A stretch of DNA of 64,000 nucleotides from Oligoflexus sp. (GTDB taxonomy: Bacteria > Bdellovibrionota_B > Oligoflexia > Oligoflexales > Oligoflexaceae), in the NCBI GenBank assembly GCA_014378195.1, contig JACMOC010000061.1, positions 1 to 64,000 of the forward strand. The letters run 5' to 3'. The notes under the pieces are model-generated. The model was given only the letters and a program-made list of their open reading frames with translations, was not told the origin of the DNA and did no database searches. The translations under genes and the position numbers were made by a program. Below, piece by piece: positions 1 to 7,557 of the stretch (its first letter is position 1; the number at the start of each line of letters is the position of its first letter).

Positions 1-977
1 GCAGCGGTCAGCTGAGCGCTTTTTTCGATACTTTCCATCGATACACGTTCAAAGGTATCTGTCGGTTGATGCCAAGTGTCCAGATCTTCAAAGCCGATGA
101 GATCGAGCGACGGAATGCCTTTCTCAAGAAAAGCAATATGATCATCTTCAACGGACTTCGGGCTGGAACGAGAAAAAAGCTGGTCTTGGAATAGCTCTTG
201 ATCAAGAGCAAGGGCTAGGTCTCGCATTTTTGCGTCCGAATGGAGCTCGGGTGTCAATCGGAGATCAGGCATCCCTACCATATCCAGGAGGATGAGCCCT
301 TCGACTCTTTCTCCACCCCAGTTTTTGGGAAGACACAGACCCTTGCCGCAAGGTGATAGGCTTTCCGCAAGATGGCGACTGCCGTAAGTATTGTCCACAG
401 TGCGCGCGGGATGATGAATTTCCCCGTCACGCCATTCAGGAAGATAAGCCTCCTCCCCATCGAACCAAACGGCAACAACGTGACATTTCAAAACGATGTT
501 TTTGCCTAAGGTCCTGATCCCTCTCATTATTTCGAGAAGGGCCACCGACGAGGACCCACTATCGTTGGCGCCGATACCGGCCCCCTGAAGAAGTCTCTTG
601 GAATCGTAATGCGAGGCGATTAAAAAAGCACAAGAGTCAGAGCCGGCCTGACTCTTGGCGTAAATATTCTGGAGGTCTATGGGGAGTGTTATCGAACGCA
701 TGGGATTTGCCTCCTGACCCAGAAGATCAGGATCGGGGACCTGCACTATCCACTTATCGCGGCCTGTTGTCAGACCCTCGTTTTGCATCTGCTTTTCGAG
801 GTAGTCCGAAAGCCACAGCATACGAGGCGAGCCCATGGGATGAGGCGCCTCTGCAAACACCTTGAGGTCGGCAGTAGCGCGCTCATTGTTCCAAGGCAGT
901 TTCTGGAGCCCCGCGGGATGACCACAGGTGGCGGCCATCGCCATAAAACTAACGAGCAGGAGAAGTTTGGACTTCAT
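1..977 (-). CDS. Secreted glutaminyl-peptide cyclotransferase-like M28 metallopeptidase (C-terminus cut by window edge)
   Basis: The frame is open from the ATG at 977 to the window edge, 325 codons. An N-terminal hydrophobic signal segment is followed by an M28 zinc-hydrolase fold that reads like animal glutaminyl cyclase: SHYDSK at 122-127, GANDS at 136-140, FDGEEA at 172-177, YGSRHLAE at 198-205, EDDHIAFL at 277-284 and DTWHQPTD at 300-307. By analogy with that family D139, E176 and H303 would bind zinc and E175 would be catalytic. The enzyme cyclises N-terminal glutamine to pyroglutamate; ordinary aminopeptidase activity is the alternative. Cys18 follows a poor lipobox, so lipidation is uncertain. 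A GGGA-type ribosome site precedes the ATG. It lies 32 bases downstream of lgt on the same strand and is probably co-transcribed. Family call is strong; substrate is inferred. Confidence 0.85.
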   Translation of the reverse strand, partial: MKSKLLLLVSFMAMAATCGHPAGLQKLPWNNERATADLKVFAEAPHPMGSPRMLWLSDYLEKQMQNEGLTTGRDKWIVQVPDPDLLGQEANPMRSITLPIDLQNIYAKSQAGSDSCAFLIASHYDSKRLLQGAGIGANDSGSSSVALLEIMRGIRTLGKNIVLKCHVVAVWFDGEEAYLPEWRDGEIHHPARTVDNTYGSRHLAESLSPCGKGLCLPKNWGGERVEGLILLDMVGMPDLRLTPELHSDAKMRDLALALDQELFQDQLFSRSSPKSVEDDHIAFLEKGIPSLDLIGFEDLDTWHQPTDTFERVSMESIEKSAQLTA

Positions 978-1009
978 ACGATCCCTTTCCCACGTCTCAT
1001 TAAAGGCGA

Positions 1010-1864
1010 TTAGGTGGCTTTTTTACCGCTAACCTGCGCCTTAGGTTGGTCCGCAAGGGGCGTCGAATAATTGAGCCATGGCATTCGTTCCACAAGTTTG
1101 CCCGAAAACAACAGTATACCGATAAGCACAAAAGGAATGCTGAGAAGCTGCCCCATATTCAGAGTCATGCCGTTTTCAAAAGCGACCTGGTTTTCTTTGA
1201 CAAACTCGATGAAAAAGCGAGCCGTGTATATCCAAGCTAACATCAATCCGATGAGGCGACCTGGAACCTGGGCGGCATTTGTCTTCCAGTACATCCAGAG
1301 CAGCACTCCAAACAGAACCATATATGCTGCTGATTCATAGAGCATAGCAGGGTGACGAGGAATCATGTCGCCATTTGCTGCGAAGATAATGGCCCAAGGC
1401 AGGTCAGAGGGTGTGCCGAGAATCTCTGAATTGAAAAAGTTACCGATCCGAATACAGCCTGCGGTAAAGGCTGTGCCGATTGCCAAACGATCGGCAAGCC
1501 AGATGTAACCTTGGTCCAAGTGTTTCCGGCGATAAAGCCAGAGAGCTATGAGGACACCGATGGTTCCGCCGTGGCTTGCCAGCCCTCCACGCCAGACAAA
1601 TAAGATTTCGAGGGGATGTGAGAGGTAATAATCGGCTTCGTAGAAGAGACAGTGGCCAACGCGCGCGCCTACGATTGTGCCAACCATAATGTGGAAGAGT
1701 AGCGAGGAAAGATCTTCTTCCGGGCGGCCTTCCTTCAGGAAAATTCTTTGCGTGATATTATAGCCGACCAAAAATCCAATCGCGAACATCAGTCCGTAAT
1801 AACGAGGACCAAATGAGCCGATTTTGAAGATCTCGGGCGAAAAATCCCAGATAAAATGTTGCAT
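1010..1864 (-). CDS. lgt: Prolipoprotein diacylglyceryl transferase
   Basis: Inner-membrane enzyme that transfers diacylglycerol from phosphatidylglycerol to the lipobox cysteine of prolipoproteins, the first step of lipoprotein maturation. The 284-residue protein has several membrane segments and the family landmarks: YGLMFAIGF near the N-terminus, WRGGLASHGG with the conserved His-Gly-Gly, and AGCIRIGNFFNSE matching the Lgt signature GRxGNFxNxE. A TTG 27 bases further upstream would also be in frame, but the ATG at 1864 starts at the usual family position and has GGAGG upstream, so I use it. It appears to head a two-gene unit with the glutaminyl cyclase-like gene. Its substrates in this window include the lipobox proteins at 40053, 45705 and 63676. 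Confidence 0.96.
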   Translation of the reverse strand: MQHFIWDFSPEIFKIGSFGPRYYGLMFAIGFLVGYNITQRIFLKEGRPEEDLSSLLFHIMVGTIVGARVGHCLFYEADYYLSHPLEILFVWRGGLASHGGTIGVLIALWLYRRKHLDQGYIWLADRLAIGTAFTAGCIRIGNFFNSEILGTPSDLPWAIIFAANGDMIPRHPAMLYESAAYMVLFGVLLWMYWKTNAAQVPGRLIGLMLAWIYTARFFIEFVKENQVAFENGMTLNMGQLLSIPFVLIGILLFSGKLVERMPWLNYSTPLADQPKAQVSGKKAT

Positions 1865-1970
1865 AGTCCCTGCAATCCTCCAGCAAGTCAAAATAGTAAG
1901 GGGGGAAAAGGCTTTCGATTATCGCAAAGCGCGGAGGTTTTTGCACCGAAGAGTTTGGAGGGAAACGTAT

Positions 1971-2008
1971 AAGGAGCCGGGTTTTCCTAAGAATCCTCGG
2001 CTCCTTTT
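1971..2008. terminator. Stem-loop between lgt and the first cassette
   Basis: AAGGAGCCG pairs with CGGCTCCTT around an 18-base loop. It lies just past the stop of the 2025-2471 gene and is followed by TTTT on the plus strand. On the minus strand the T-run is weak, so intrinsic termination is only likely. Confidence 0.5.
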
Positions 2009-2024
2009 CACCTTTAGTCTTTGT

Positions 2025-2471
2025 TCAGTCAGCTCGGCTGTGCTTGGTGCAGGTCGAGATAAAGTCATCGGCCGAACTTGCATCGGCCGTATTAGCCGGA
2101 AGCAATATGACGAGTTCGTCTTTGACCGTTACGCCAATGACTGCATGAAGGGTCGGGTAGTATTGGAAGGTTACGGTTTCGAAATCGTCAAAGTCCAAAT
2201 TAACTTTGTAACCTTTGAAGGTATAAAAGTATGTCGTGCGATAAACGCTCGGACTCACGCGCGAAACAAGCATACCGTTGTGTTCGGCGGATTCAAAATA
2301 GTTGAAAACAGCTTTGCTGTTGATGGTCGGATCATTCAAAGCATCAGTGATGACATAGTCAACGGCATGGACGGGTAGAAAAACGGTGTTTGAGCCGCTT
2401 GCATGAGCCGAATTTAAACCAATGAAACTCGAGCAAACGAGCAAGGTTAGAGTTAATAACAGTATTTTCAT
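2025..2471 (-). CDS. Small exported protein, cassette 1
   Basis: 148 residues starting with a clear signal peptide (MKILLLTLTLLVCSSF, cleavage near AHASG). The mature part has the pattern VFLPVHAVDYVITDAL, then LVSRVSPSVYR, then FQYYPTLHAVIGV and ELVILLP, and ends with a hydrophilic tail. The same pattern recurs in the 3570-4001 product, so the two are paralogues. No known family recognised. The start codon overlaps the stop of the upstream regulator gene by four bases (ATGA), which implies translational coupling. Likely periplasmic or secreted and expressed with its regulator. Function unknown. Confidence 0.8.
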   Translation of the reverse strand: MKILLLTLTLLVCSSFIGLNSAHASGSNTVFLPVHAVDYVITDALNDPTINSKAVFNYFESAEHNGMLVSRVSPSVYRTTYFYTFKGYKVNLDFDDFETVTFQYYPTLHAVIGVTVKDELVILLPANTADASSADDFISTCTKHSRAD

Positions 2472-3271
2472 TCGTCCAACTCCTTATTGGGACACTCACT
2501 CTTCGTACGTCTATCAGTCCGCAAATCGTTTCGATCGTAAAGCGAATACATCAAATCACAAAAGAAGTGAGTGTCGCCTTCTGCATCCTGATTGTCTTTG
2601 AGCGCATTTAAGTCTTTCATAAAGTTTAATACAAGCTCTTTCAACTTGGGTACCAGCTCCGGTTTCACCGCTCCTGTCGCATGCATCAGACTTGCGCCGT
2701 CCGTTCCGACTAGCTGCTTTACGAAGTGATGAGTTGATTGCCGAACCTGCACAAGTGCATCGTCGACGTTGCCTATTACCCAATTGTCATGCGTATATTT
2801 AATTGTGCCATCAGGAAGCTCGACCAGGATCGTGTCATCAAGCATCTCGTCCAAGGCTTCAATACCGCTTTGGCCACAGAGAGCGGCAATGGCCCTACGC
2901 GTAGTGCCTTTTTTGGTCGCGGCTATGTTGAAAATGCGATTGTGCGGCTCGAGACGAATAAAACGACTTAAGGACTCCTGATTAGGATCAGGACGGACGT
3001 TTGTCGCATAAACTTCGTCCATCAAATTGCCAATAGTCGGGAAATGATTTTTGAGAAATTCTAAACGCTGCTGAGTTGTCATCACCACTTCAGCGATTGA
3101 AAGCGCCGTATAGGGATGGGGGACACTCTCGTTCTGAGCGATTCTTCGTATAGTCGAGTAAGCGACAGACGTGCGCCGAGCCAGACCGGATAAGCTCCGA
3201 CCTCGGTTGCCCTGTGTCCATGCGTTGATTGCACTGACCAGATCAGATAGCAGTGCTTGCTCGTTGACCAT
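2468..3271 (-). CDS. HTH regulator, DUF4423/TIGR02147-like, cassette 1
   Basis: 267 residues. The N-terminal third (about 1-55) contains a helix-turn-helix: SLSGLARRTSVAYSTIRRIAQ. The C-terminal part (about 105-250) resembles the DUF4423 region of TIGR02147-type regulators: a winged-helix-like stretch (TRRAIAALCGQSGIEALDEMLD), a receptive LVELPDGTIKYT segment, and an STHH motif before a long helical end. There is no sign of transmembrane segments. It is closely similar to the product of 3998-4774; the two differ mainly around residues 88-100 and at the C-terminus. A DNA-binding cytoplasmic role is inferred, probably controlling its own cassette. The domain-family match is from memory of family features and is not certain. 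Confidence 0.8.
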   Translation of the reverse strand: MVNEQALLSDLVSAINAWTQGNRGRSLSGLARRTSVAYSTIRRIAQNESVPHPYTALSIAEVVMTTQQRLEFLKNHFPTIGNLMDEVYATNVRPDPNQESLSRFIRLEPHNRIFNIAATKKGTTRRAIAALCGQSGIEALDEMLDDTILVELPDGTIKYTHDNWVIGNVDDALVQVRQSTHHFVKQLVGTDGASLMHATGAVKPELVPKLKELVLNFMKDLNALKDNQDAEGDTHFFCDLMYSLYDRNDLRTDRRTKSECPNKELDE

Positions 3272-3302
3272 GCGCCTCTCAAATTTGGGAAAATACCACG
3301 CC

Positions 3303-3462
3303 GAGAAAAGATCAGATCTTCTCCTGAGTACCTACCATTGCTATCAAAACGTTAATCAAATTTGTTTAAAACAAACATAATAATGTGCTGGCAAATGAAT
3401 TGTTCGATTTTGAGGCAAAGTGGTTAACTGATTGTGCGCGTAGTTCGGGGAAAAGTTAAGCG
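3303..3462 (-). promoter_or_regulatory. Conserved upstream block of cassette 1
   Basis: The 298-base gap between the cassettes holds an imperfect inverted repeat (GAGAA-AGATC / GATCTTCTC) at 3303-3323 and two sequence blocks (3368-3405 and 3431-3462) that recur upstream of cassette 2 with almost the same spacing. On the coding strand the block contains TTTGCCA, an AT-rich stretch and TATGTTTGTTTT. A shared promoter or operator is the natural reading; exact -35/-10 boxes cannot be fixed by eye. Confidence 0.55.
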
Positions 3463-3520
3463 CAAATCCGCTTCTTTTGAATTTTAAAAATGAGGGAGAA
3501 TCGAATCGGTGGGATTTTCT

Positions 3521-3542
3521 GCTGCCCTAAACCAAGGGCAGC
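3521..3542. terminator. Perfect hairpin downstream of cassette 2
   Basis: GCTGCCCT and AGGGCAGC form a perfect 8-bp stem with a six-base loop, 28 bases past the stop of the 3570-4001 gene. There is no T-run on the minus strand (AGAAAA follows), so it may be a transcript-end or attenuator structure instead of a classic terminator. Confidence 0.45.
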
Positions 3543-3569
3543 AAAATGATCGGCATCTCTAAAAGAGAA

Positions 3570-4001
3570 TCAGTTTGCAACCGGCAAAGTATCATCGCCG
3601 TCTTCAGTTGAGCGACTATGCGCAACTTGTGGAAGCAAAACGACCGTATCGTTATTGCTGTCAAAACCAATAAACGCTTTGAGTGTAGGATAGTAGTGGA
3701 ATATTATTTTGCCATATTGACCGAAGCCTAAAGCGACGTCGTAATTATTAGCAGCGCAGTAAGCAACCCAGCGATAAATGCTCAGATCGATACGTGCGAC
3801 CATCAGCGTGTTAGCTGAGGACTCTAGGACTTCAAACAGACTCGAATTATTAAACATCTTGTCGCGAATGGCTGATGTTAAAAAATACTCTTCGCTACGC
3901 ACTTGCAAGAACACGACAACGGCACCATTTGCGTGAGCTTTTTCCGTATTGACGGTCATAACACCGCAAAGGACGAGAAGAGCTAAAATAAGTTTTTTCA
4001 A
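3570..4001 (-). CDS. Small exported protein, cassette 2
   Basis: Paralogue of the 2025-2471 product. The frame extends to 4028, but the best start is TTG at 4001. It gives LKKLILALLVLCGVMTV as signal core with cleavage near AHANG, has AGGAG eight bases upstream, and overlaps the regulator stop as TTGA, exactly mirroring the ATGA overlap in cassette 1. The mature part repeats the VVFLQVRSEEYFLTSAI, MVARIDLSIYR, FHYYPTLKAFIGF and DTVVLLP elements. It has a distinct insert (YCAANNYDVALGFGQYG) and a different tail. 143 residues. Function unknown; periplasmic or secreted. Confidence 0.78.
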   Translation of the reverse strand: MKKLILALLVLCGVMTVNTEKAHANGAVVVFLQVRSEEYFLTSAIRDKMFNNSSLFEVLESSANTLMVARIDLSIYRWVAYCAANNYDVALGFGQYGKIIFHYYPTLKAFIGFDSNNDTVVLLPQVAHSRSTEDGDDTLPVAN

Positions 4002-4774
4002 GTGTCTTGCTCCTGAGTAGGTAACCACTCCGTACGATCGTAGAGTGAATACATGAGATCACAGTAAAAATGAACGTCGCCGACAGCATTGTCGTCCATT
4101 TTCAGCGCATTTAAGTCCTTAATGAATTTTAATACAAGCTGTTTTACCTGGGGGATAAGCTCTTTTTTAATCGACCCGGTCGAGTGCATTAGGCTTGCGC
4201 CGTCAGTACCAACAAGCTCTTTATCAAAATGATGAGTTGAATGACGTACTTGGCAAAGAGCATCCTCTAAATTGGACGTCGTCCACGAGTCTTGAGAGTA
4301 TTTAATAGTGCCATCTGGCATCTCTATTAAAAACGCTTCGTCGAGCATTTGATTCAAAGAGTCGAGTCCAATTTGACCGCATAGGTCCTGGATCGCGCGC
4401 CTGGTAACGCCTTTAGAGGTCGCTGCCATGTTGAAAATGCGGTTGTGTGGCTCGAGACGGAGAAACCTTTGGAAGGCCTCTTCGTTTCCTTCGCTCCCCA
4501 TTTTGGGCCCGTAACATTCTTCCATGAGATTACCGATAGTCGGGAAATGAGTTTTCAAAAACTCAAGGCGCTGCTGCGTCGTCATCACTACTTCGGAAAT
4601 CGACAGGGCTGTGTACGGGTGCGGGACGCTCTCGTTCTGGGCAATGCGCCGTATCGTTGAATAAGCGACACCAGTGCGTCGAGCGAGCCCAGACAGACTC
4701 CGGCTACGATTGCCGTCGATCCACGTATTTATCGCGTCGACTAGATCGGATAGCAGTGCTTGCTCGTTAACCAT
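3998..4774 (-). CDS. HTH regulator, DUF4423/TIGR02147-like, cassette 2
   Basis: 258 residues, near-identical in its first 80 residues to the 2468-3271 product (MVNEQALLSDLV, then SLSGLARRTGVAYSTIRRIAQ helix-turn-helix, then HPYTALSI). It keeps the DUF4423-like C-terminal landmarks: TRRAIQDLCGQIGLDSLNQML, EMPDGTIKYS, STHHFDKELVGTDGASLMHSTG and a final FYCDLMYSLYDR. The DNA-binding helices are almost unchanged, while residues 90-100 and the tail have diverged. The two copies may therefore recognise the same operator but respond to different partners (inference). The stop overlaps the start of the exported-protein gene. Confidence 0.8.
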   Translation of the reverse strand: MVNEQALLSDLVDAINTWIDGNRSRSLSGLARRTGVAYSTIRRIAQNESVPHPYTALSISEVVMTTQQRLEFLKTHFPTIGNLMEECYGPKMGSEGNEEAFQRFLRLEPHNRIFNMAATSKGVTRRAIQDLCGQIGLDSLNQMLDEAFLIEMPDGTIKYSQDSWTTSNLEDALCQVRHSTHHFDKELVGTDGASLMHSTGSIKKELIPQVKQLVLKFIKDLNALKMDDNAVGDVHFYCDLMYSLYDRTEWLPTQEQDT

Positions 4775-5324
4775 GTGTTACTAGTTCCCTACGAGGGTAA
4801 TCGTCCAGTGCTCAATCCTATCGAGCACTTCACCACAAAAAATGACAATCGATTTACACAAAACAAACATATTATTTATGCGTTGGCAAACCAATTGTGC
4901 TTAATGCGAGCGAAGTTGATATCGCATTGTGCTCGCCTCGCTCGAAAATGTTAAGCGTTATTTCGATGTGGATTGACACAAAACGGTGAGTTTGGGAGAA
5001 ACACGGTAGGCAGTCATTAGCGCGAGATAGAAGTCAGCAGAACAGCAACAACGCTGACGTCATTATATGTCGTGGTGGTCGATATGAGTTCCTCTCGAGA
5101 ACAGCAAGAGAGAGAAACAAAGGGGTCTCCTAAGACGAGATCCTTATATCGACACATTAGAGTGTGGTCAAGCAAGGACTGCACCCATTTTCAGAGGGAC
5201 TGCCAATCTCCCTCCCCGTTGATTTGCCGTTCACAAGTAAGACGGCAACCTAGAGATGAAGAGTCTCAATCAATGGTAGCCACCCCCCAGACCTTTTAAC
5301 AAAGGTTCTACTTTTTCCCCTGAA
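4775..5324. promoter_or_regulatory. Long intergenic region with conserved upstream block of cassette 2
   Basis: The gap holds a 7-bp inverted repeat AGTGCTC / GAGCACT (4807-4829) in the probable 5' leader. The blocks at 4860-4900 and 4926-4957 match those upstream of cassette 1 (shared AAAACAAACATA, TGGCAAA, CAATTGT, ATTGTGC, GTTAAGCG). From about 5000 to 5320 I see no convincing gene. A 75-codon plus-strand frame at 5072-5299 has no family resemblance and poor codon use. Nothing else recognisable. Confidence 0.5.
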
Positions 5325-5346
5325 GGGCAGTTAACTGAGACTGCCC
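5325..5346. terminator. Hairpin downstream of the alpha/beta hydrolase gene
   Basis: GGGCAGT and ACTGCCC form a perfect 7-bp stem with an eight-base loop, 20 bases beyond the stop of the minus-strand gene at 5366. A TTTTT run follows ten bases later on the plus strand only, so direction is unclear. Confidence 0.45.
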
Positions 5347-5365
5347 TCAAACCACCTTTTTAAGC

Positions 5366-6571
5366 CTATGAATAGATGTACTCAGCAATGAGCTTCATCT
5401 GATACTCCATAACCTCAAAGCGCGTATAAACACCGTGGCCAAAAACACCAATAATAAAATTGTTACGGTGTACGGTTGCCCTTTGGTAATCAATGAGAAG
5501 AGTGCGGCCAAAATCACCCAACCGCTCACGACGCACTATGGATCGTAACCAGAGTCTTGTATGCCAACCTTTGCCGAGTAATGTATCGAGCTCCCGGTTT
5601 AAAGTTCGTTCGCGCGGAGTAGGGGAAAGATTGTCCGATCCAATCATGCCCCATTGCTGCACAAAATCCCCACCCGATGTATTCCAAAAGGCCCAAGGTG
5701 ATTTTACTGCAGTGGTGTCGCCCTCGTGGTTGACGATGTGGAGCACTCTCATCCCGTCGACGAACGACCAGGAGTAACGCACAGGACCGCCCAGAGTGAC
5801 GAAATCGAAGCGTTGCTTGCGAAGGGCCTTCGCTTTATCTCTAAGCCCGTGAGGGGCGAGATTTTTGTGAGCGAGGAATTGCCAGAGCGCGTGACCGAGC
5901 CCGTGGTTTGTGCCGCTTCCTTGAATGAGATGCGTGAACAACGCAAACACCTGCCGAGCATGACTGTGGCCCATCAGAAGAATGCGATCGTCGGCCTTTT
6001 TCGGAAAATCGTGTCCTATCTGCTCGAGCAAACTCACAGCGCCTTCAAGTCGTGCCAGGTGATGGTTCGCCGAAGACCAATATTGCAAACTCACCGGGAT
6101 ATTCGCGTGGAGGGCTTCTTCCAAAAGCGCGGTATAGGCGGGAATGAAATTGCCATTATCCTGCGCGACGTGATCGATTAGGCCGCGCATTCGCTTCGAC
6201 ATGCCGCCTTCGATTTTTTTGCTCATTTTAGGAAAATAGAAACGCAGCGACGAAAATATATTCGCAGGGTCTGAGCCAACAAATGTTCCGTGAAGGAGTA
6301 TGATGCGTTTTACTTTGGAAGCTTTCAGGCTCGCTCCGGAGCGCTTCATGCTTTCCCGCCATTCGGCGGATTGACCGTTGATGATCTTTGAATGGGCATT
6401 GAAACTATTCAGTCCCTGGAATTTGAGATGAATCGGCTCAAGCGGAAGGGGAATCGCGGGCGACTCGAGGAGCTTCGGTAAAGGACGCCTGAGGTACCAA
6501 ATGCCAAAGCCGATACCGATCAGCAGGATCACTGAGACTGCGATCACGCCATGATACCATTCCACATGCAT
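5366..6571 (-). CDS. Membrane-anchored alpha/beta-hydrolase (lipase-like)
   Basis: 401 residues. One N-terminal membrane segment (about 8-27, VIAVSVILLIGIGFGIWYL) anchors the protein. The rest is alpha/beta-hydrolase-like: an oxyanion-type HGTFVG near 95-100 and a nucleophile elbow GHSHA near 197-201 (G-x-S-x-G form with Ala at the end). Later come FVTLGGPVRYSW and VLHIVNHEGDTT, which could carry the Asp and His of the triad. It probably faces the periplasm and cleaves an ester or lipid; the substrate cannot be read from the sequence. Single gene, divergent from the YaaW-like gene at 6703. Confidence 0.7.
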   Translation of the reverse strand: MHVEWYHGVIAVSVILLIGIGFGIWYLRRPLPKLLESPAIPLPLEPIHLKFQGLNSFNAHSKIINGQSAEWRESMKRSGASLKASKVKRIILLHGTFVGSDPANIFSSLRFYFPKMSKKIEGGMSKRMRGLIDHVAQDNGNFIPAYTALLEEALHANIPVSLQYWSSANHHLARLEGAVSLLEQIGHDFPKKADDRILLMGHSHARQVFALFTHLIQGSGTNHGLGHALWQFLAHKNLAPHGLRDKAKALRKQRFDFVTLGGPVRYSWSFVDGMRVLHIVNHEGDTTAVKSPWAFWNTSGGDFVQQWGMIGSDNLSPTPRERTLNRELDTLLGKGWHTRLWLRSIVRRERLGDFGRTLLIDYQRATVHRNNFIIGVFGHGVYTRFEVMEYQMKLIAEYIYS

Positions 6572-6702
6572 ACAATTTGCTCCCGATCAAAAAACGGACA
6601 GCTTCATTATAAAGGAAAGCGTGACAAAAACCTCGCGCATCCTCGCAAAGTGAGGAAGAATTACAGGACACCTCCAAATCTAACGCTTCGGAAGGAAAAG
6701 CC

Positions 6703-7557
6703 GTGTTTATTAGCCGACGTCTCCTCGAATCTTACTATAAGGACATGAAACAGCTTGATAAAGACCTGGCACTCGCGGCGAAAAGTGAAAGTGAGGACAA
6801 TCGGCTGTTTGATTGGCTAATTGAGGAGGACGACGTTTGGCCTGTCCTAGTCCCTGTATTCGAGAGGCGTGTTCACACCCGTAAGGGCCTTGAAAAATGG
6901 CTTTTGGAAGCCGATCATGCGGCTTTCAAGCTGACGTCTGACCAAAAACGAATAGGTGCATTTTTTATCATACTTGAAATAAGGGAATACGCCGGTCACA
7001 CGCTTTGGAACACGCTCCGTGAACCGCCCCATTACGATGAGATCGTCAAACAGGTTCATGAGCGCGTGGCCAAGAGGTTCAAACGGCCATTTGATAAGCA
7101 AATGTCCGTACAAGATCGTGAGTTGAGTTTGAGTGTGATGCTGCTTGGAGAAAGTCTGGAAGGGCTTTCTCCGGAAAAGGTGTTTGAACTCCTCAAAGAA
7201 TCCGAGTTTTTGGGGGGAAGTGATTACAGCGAGATCAAAAAAACGCTTTTGGGCAAACTTGGGACGTCCGGTGTCGGAGGGATGAAAACCATGCTAGGCA
7301 AAACCGTTGCAAAACGATTGGCCGCAGGTCTCATTGAATCGGCGTGGGGAGCCTCAAGACTTGCTCAGGCCGGGCGAATTGGGGGGGTGTTGAGCCGGGT
7401 CCTGCCTTTTGCGCTGAGACGGGCTAGCCTCTACGTAAGCCTCGGATTTCTTTTAAAAGATGCCTATCAGCTCGGCGGAGAGGCGACTCGGATCACCAAT
7501 CCCGCCGTTATCATTATCGCTCTTTATCGCAGCTTCAGTGATGCGCCCTCGGCTTAA
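6703..7557 (+). CDS. YaaW-like (UPF0174) protein
   Basis: 284 residues from a GTG at 6703 with AAGGA six bases upstream. The region from about 85 onward parallels E. coli YaaW: a helical stretch RIGAFFIILEIREYAGHTLWN, then RVAKRFKRPFDKQMSVQDRELSL (YaaW has RLKLKADKEMSTFEIE), and a C-terminal glycine/alanine-rich helix pair ending ATRITNPAVIIIALYRS (YaaW: YRVTIPAVLQIACLR). The C-terminal hydrophobic helices could associate with membranes. YaaW has no settled biochemical role, so no function is claimed. Its 3' end overlaps the pta gene by four bases in a tail-to-tail arrangement. Confidence 0.7.
   Translation: MFISRRLLESYYKDMKQLDKDLALAAKSESEDNRLFDWLIEEDDVWPVLVPVFERRVHTRKGLEKWLLEADHAAFKLTSDQKRIGAFFIILEIREYAGHTLWNTLREPPHYDEIVKQVHERVAKRFKRPFDKQMSVQDRELSLSVMLLGESLEGLSPEKVFELLKESEFLGGSDYSEIKKTLLGKLGTSGVGGMKTMLGKTVAKRLAAGLIESAWGASRLAQAGRIGGVLSRVLPFALRRASLYVSLGFLLKDAYQLGGEATRITNPAVIIIALYRSFSDAPSA

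Noticed and set aside
1824-2378. Plus-strand frame of 184 codons opposite the first exported-protein gene
   Set aside because: Antisense of the gene at 2025-2471 and of its terminator; the minus-strand product has a clear signal peptide and a paralogue.
5072-5299. Plus-strand frame of 75 codons in the 591-base gap
   Set aside because: No ribosome site, hydrophilic low-quality sequence, no resemblance to a family and poor codon pattern. Likely chance.
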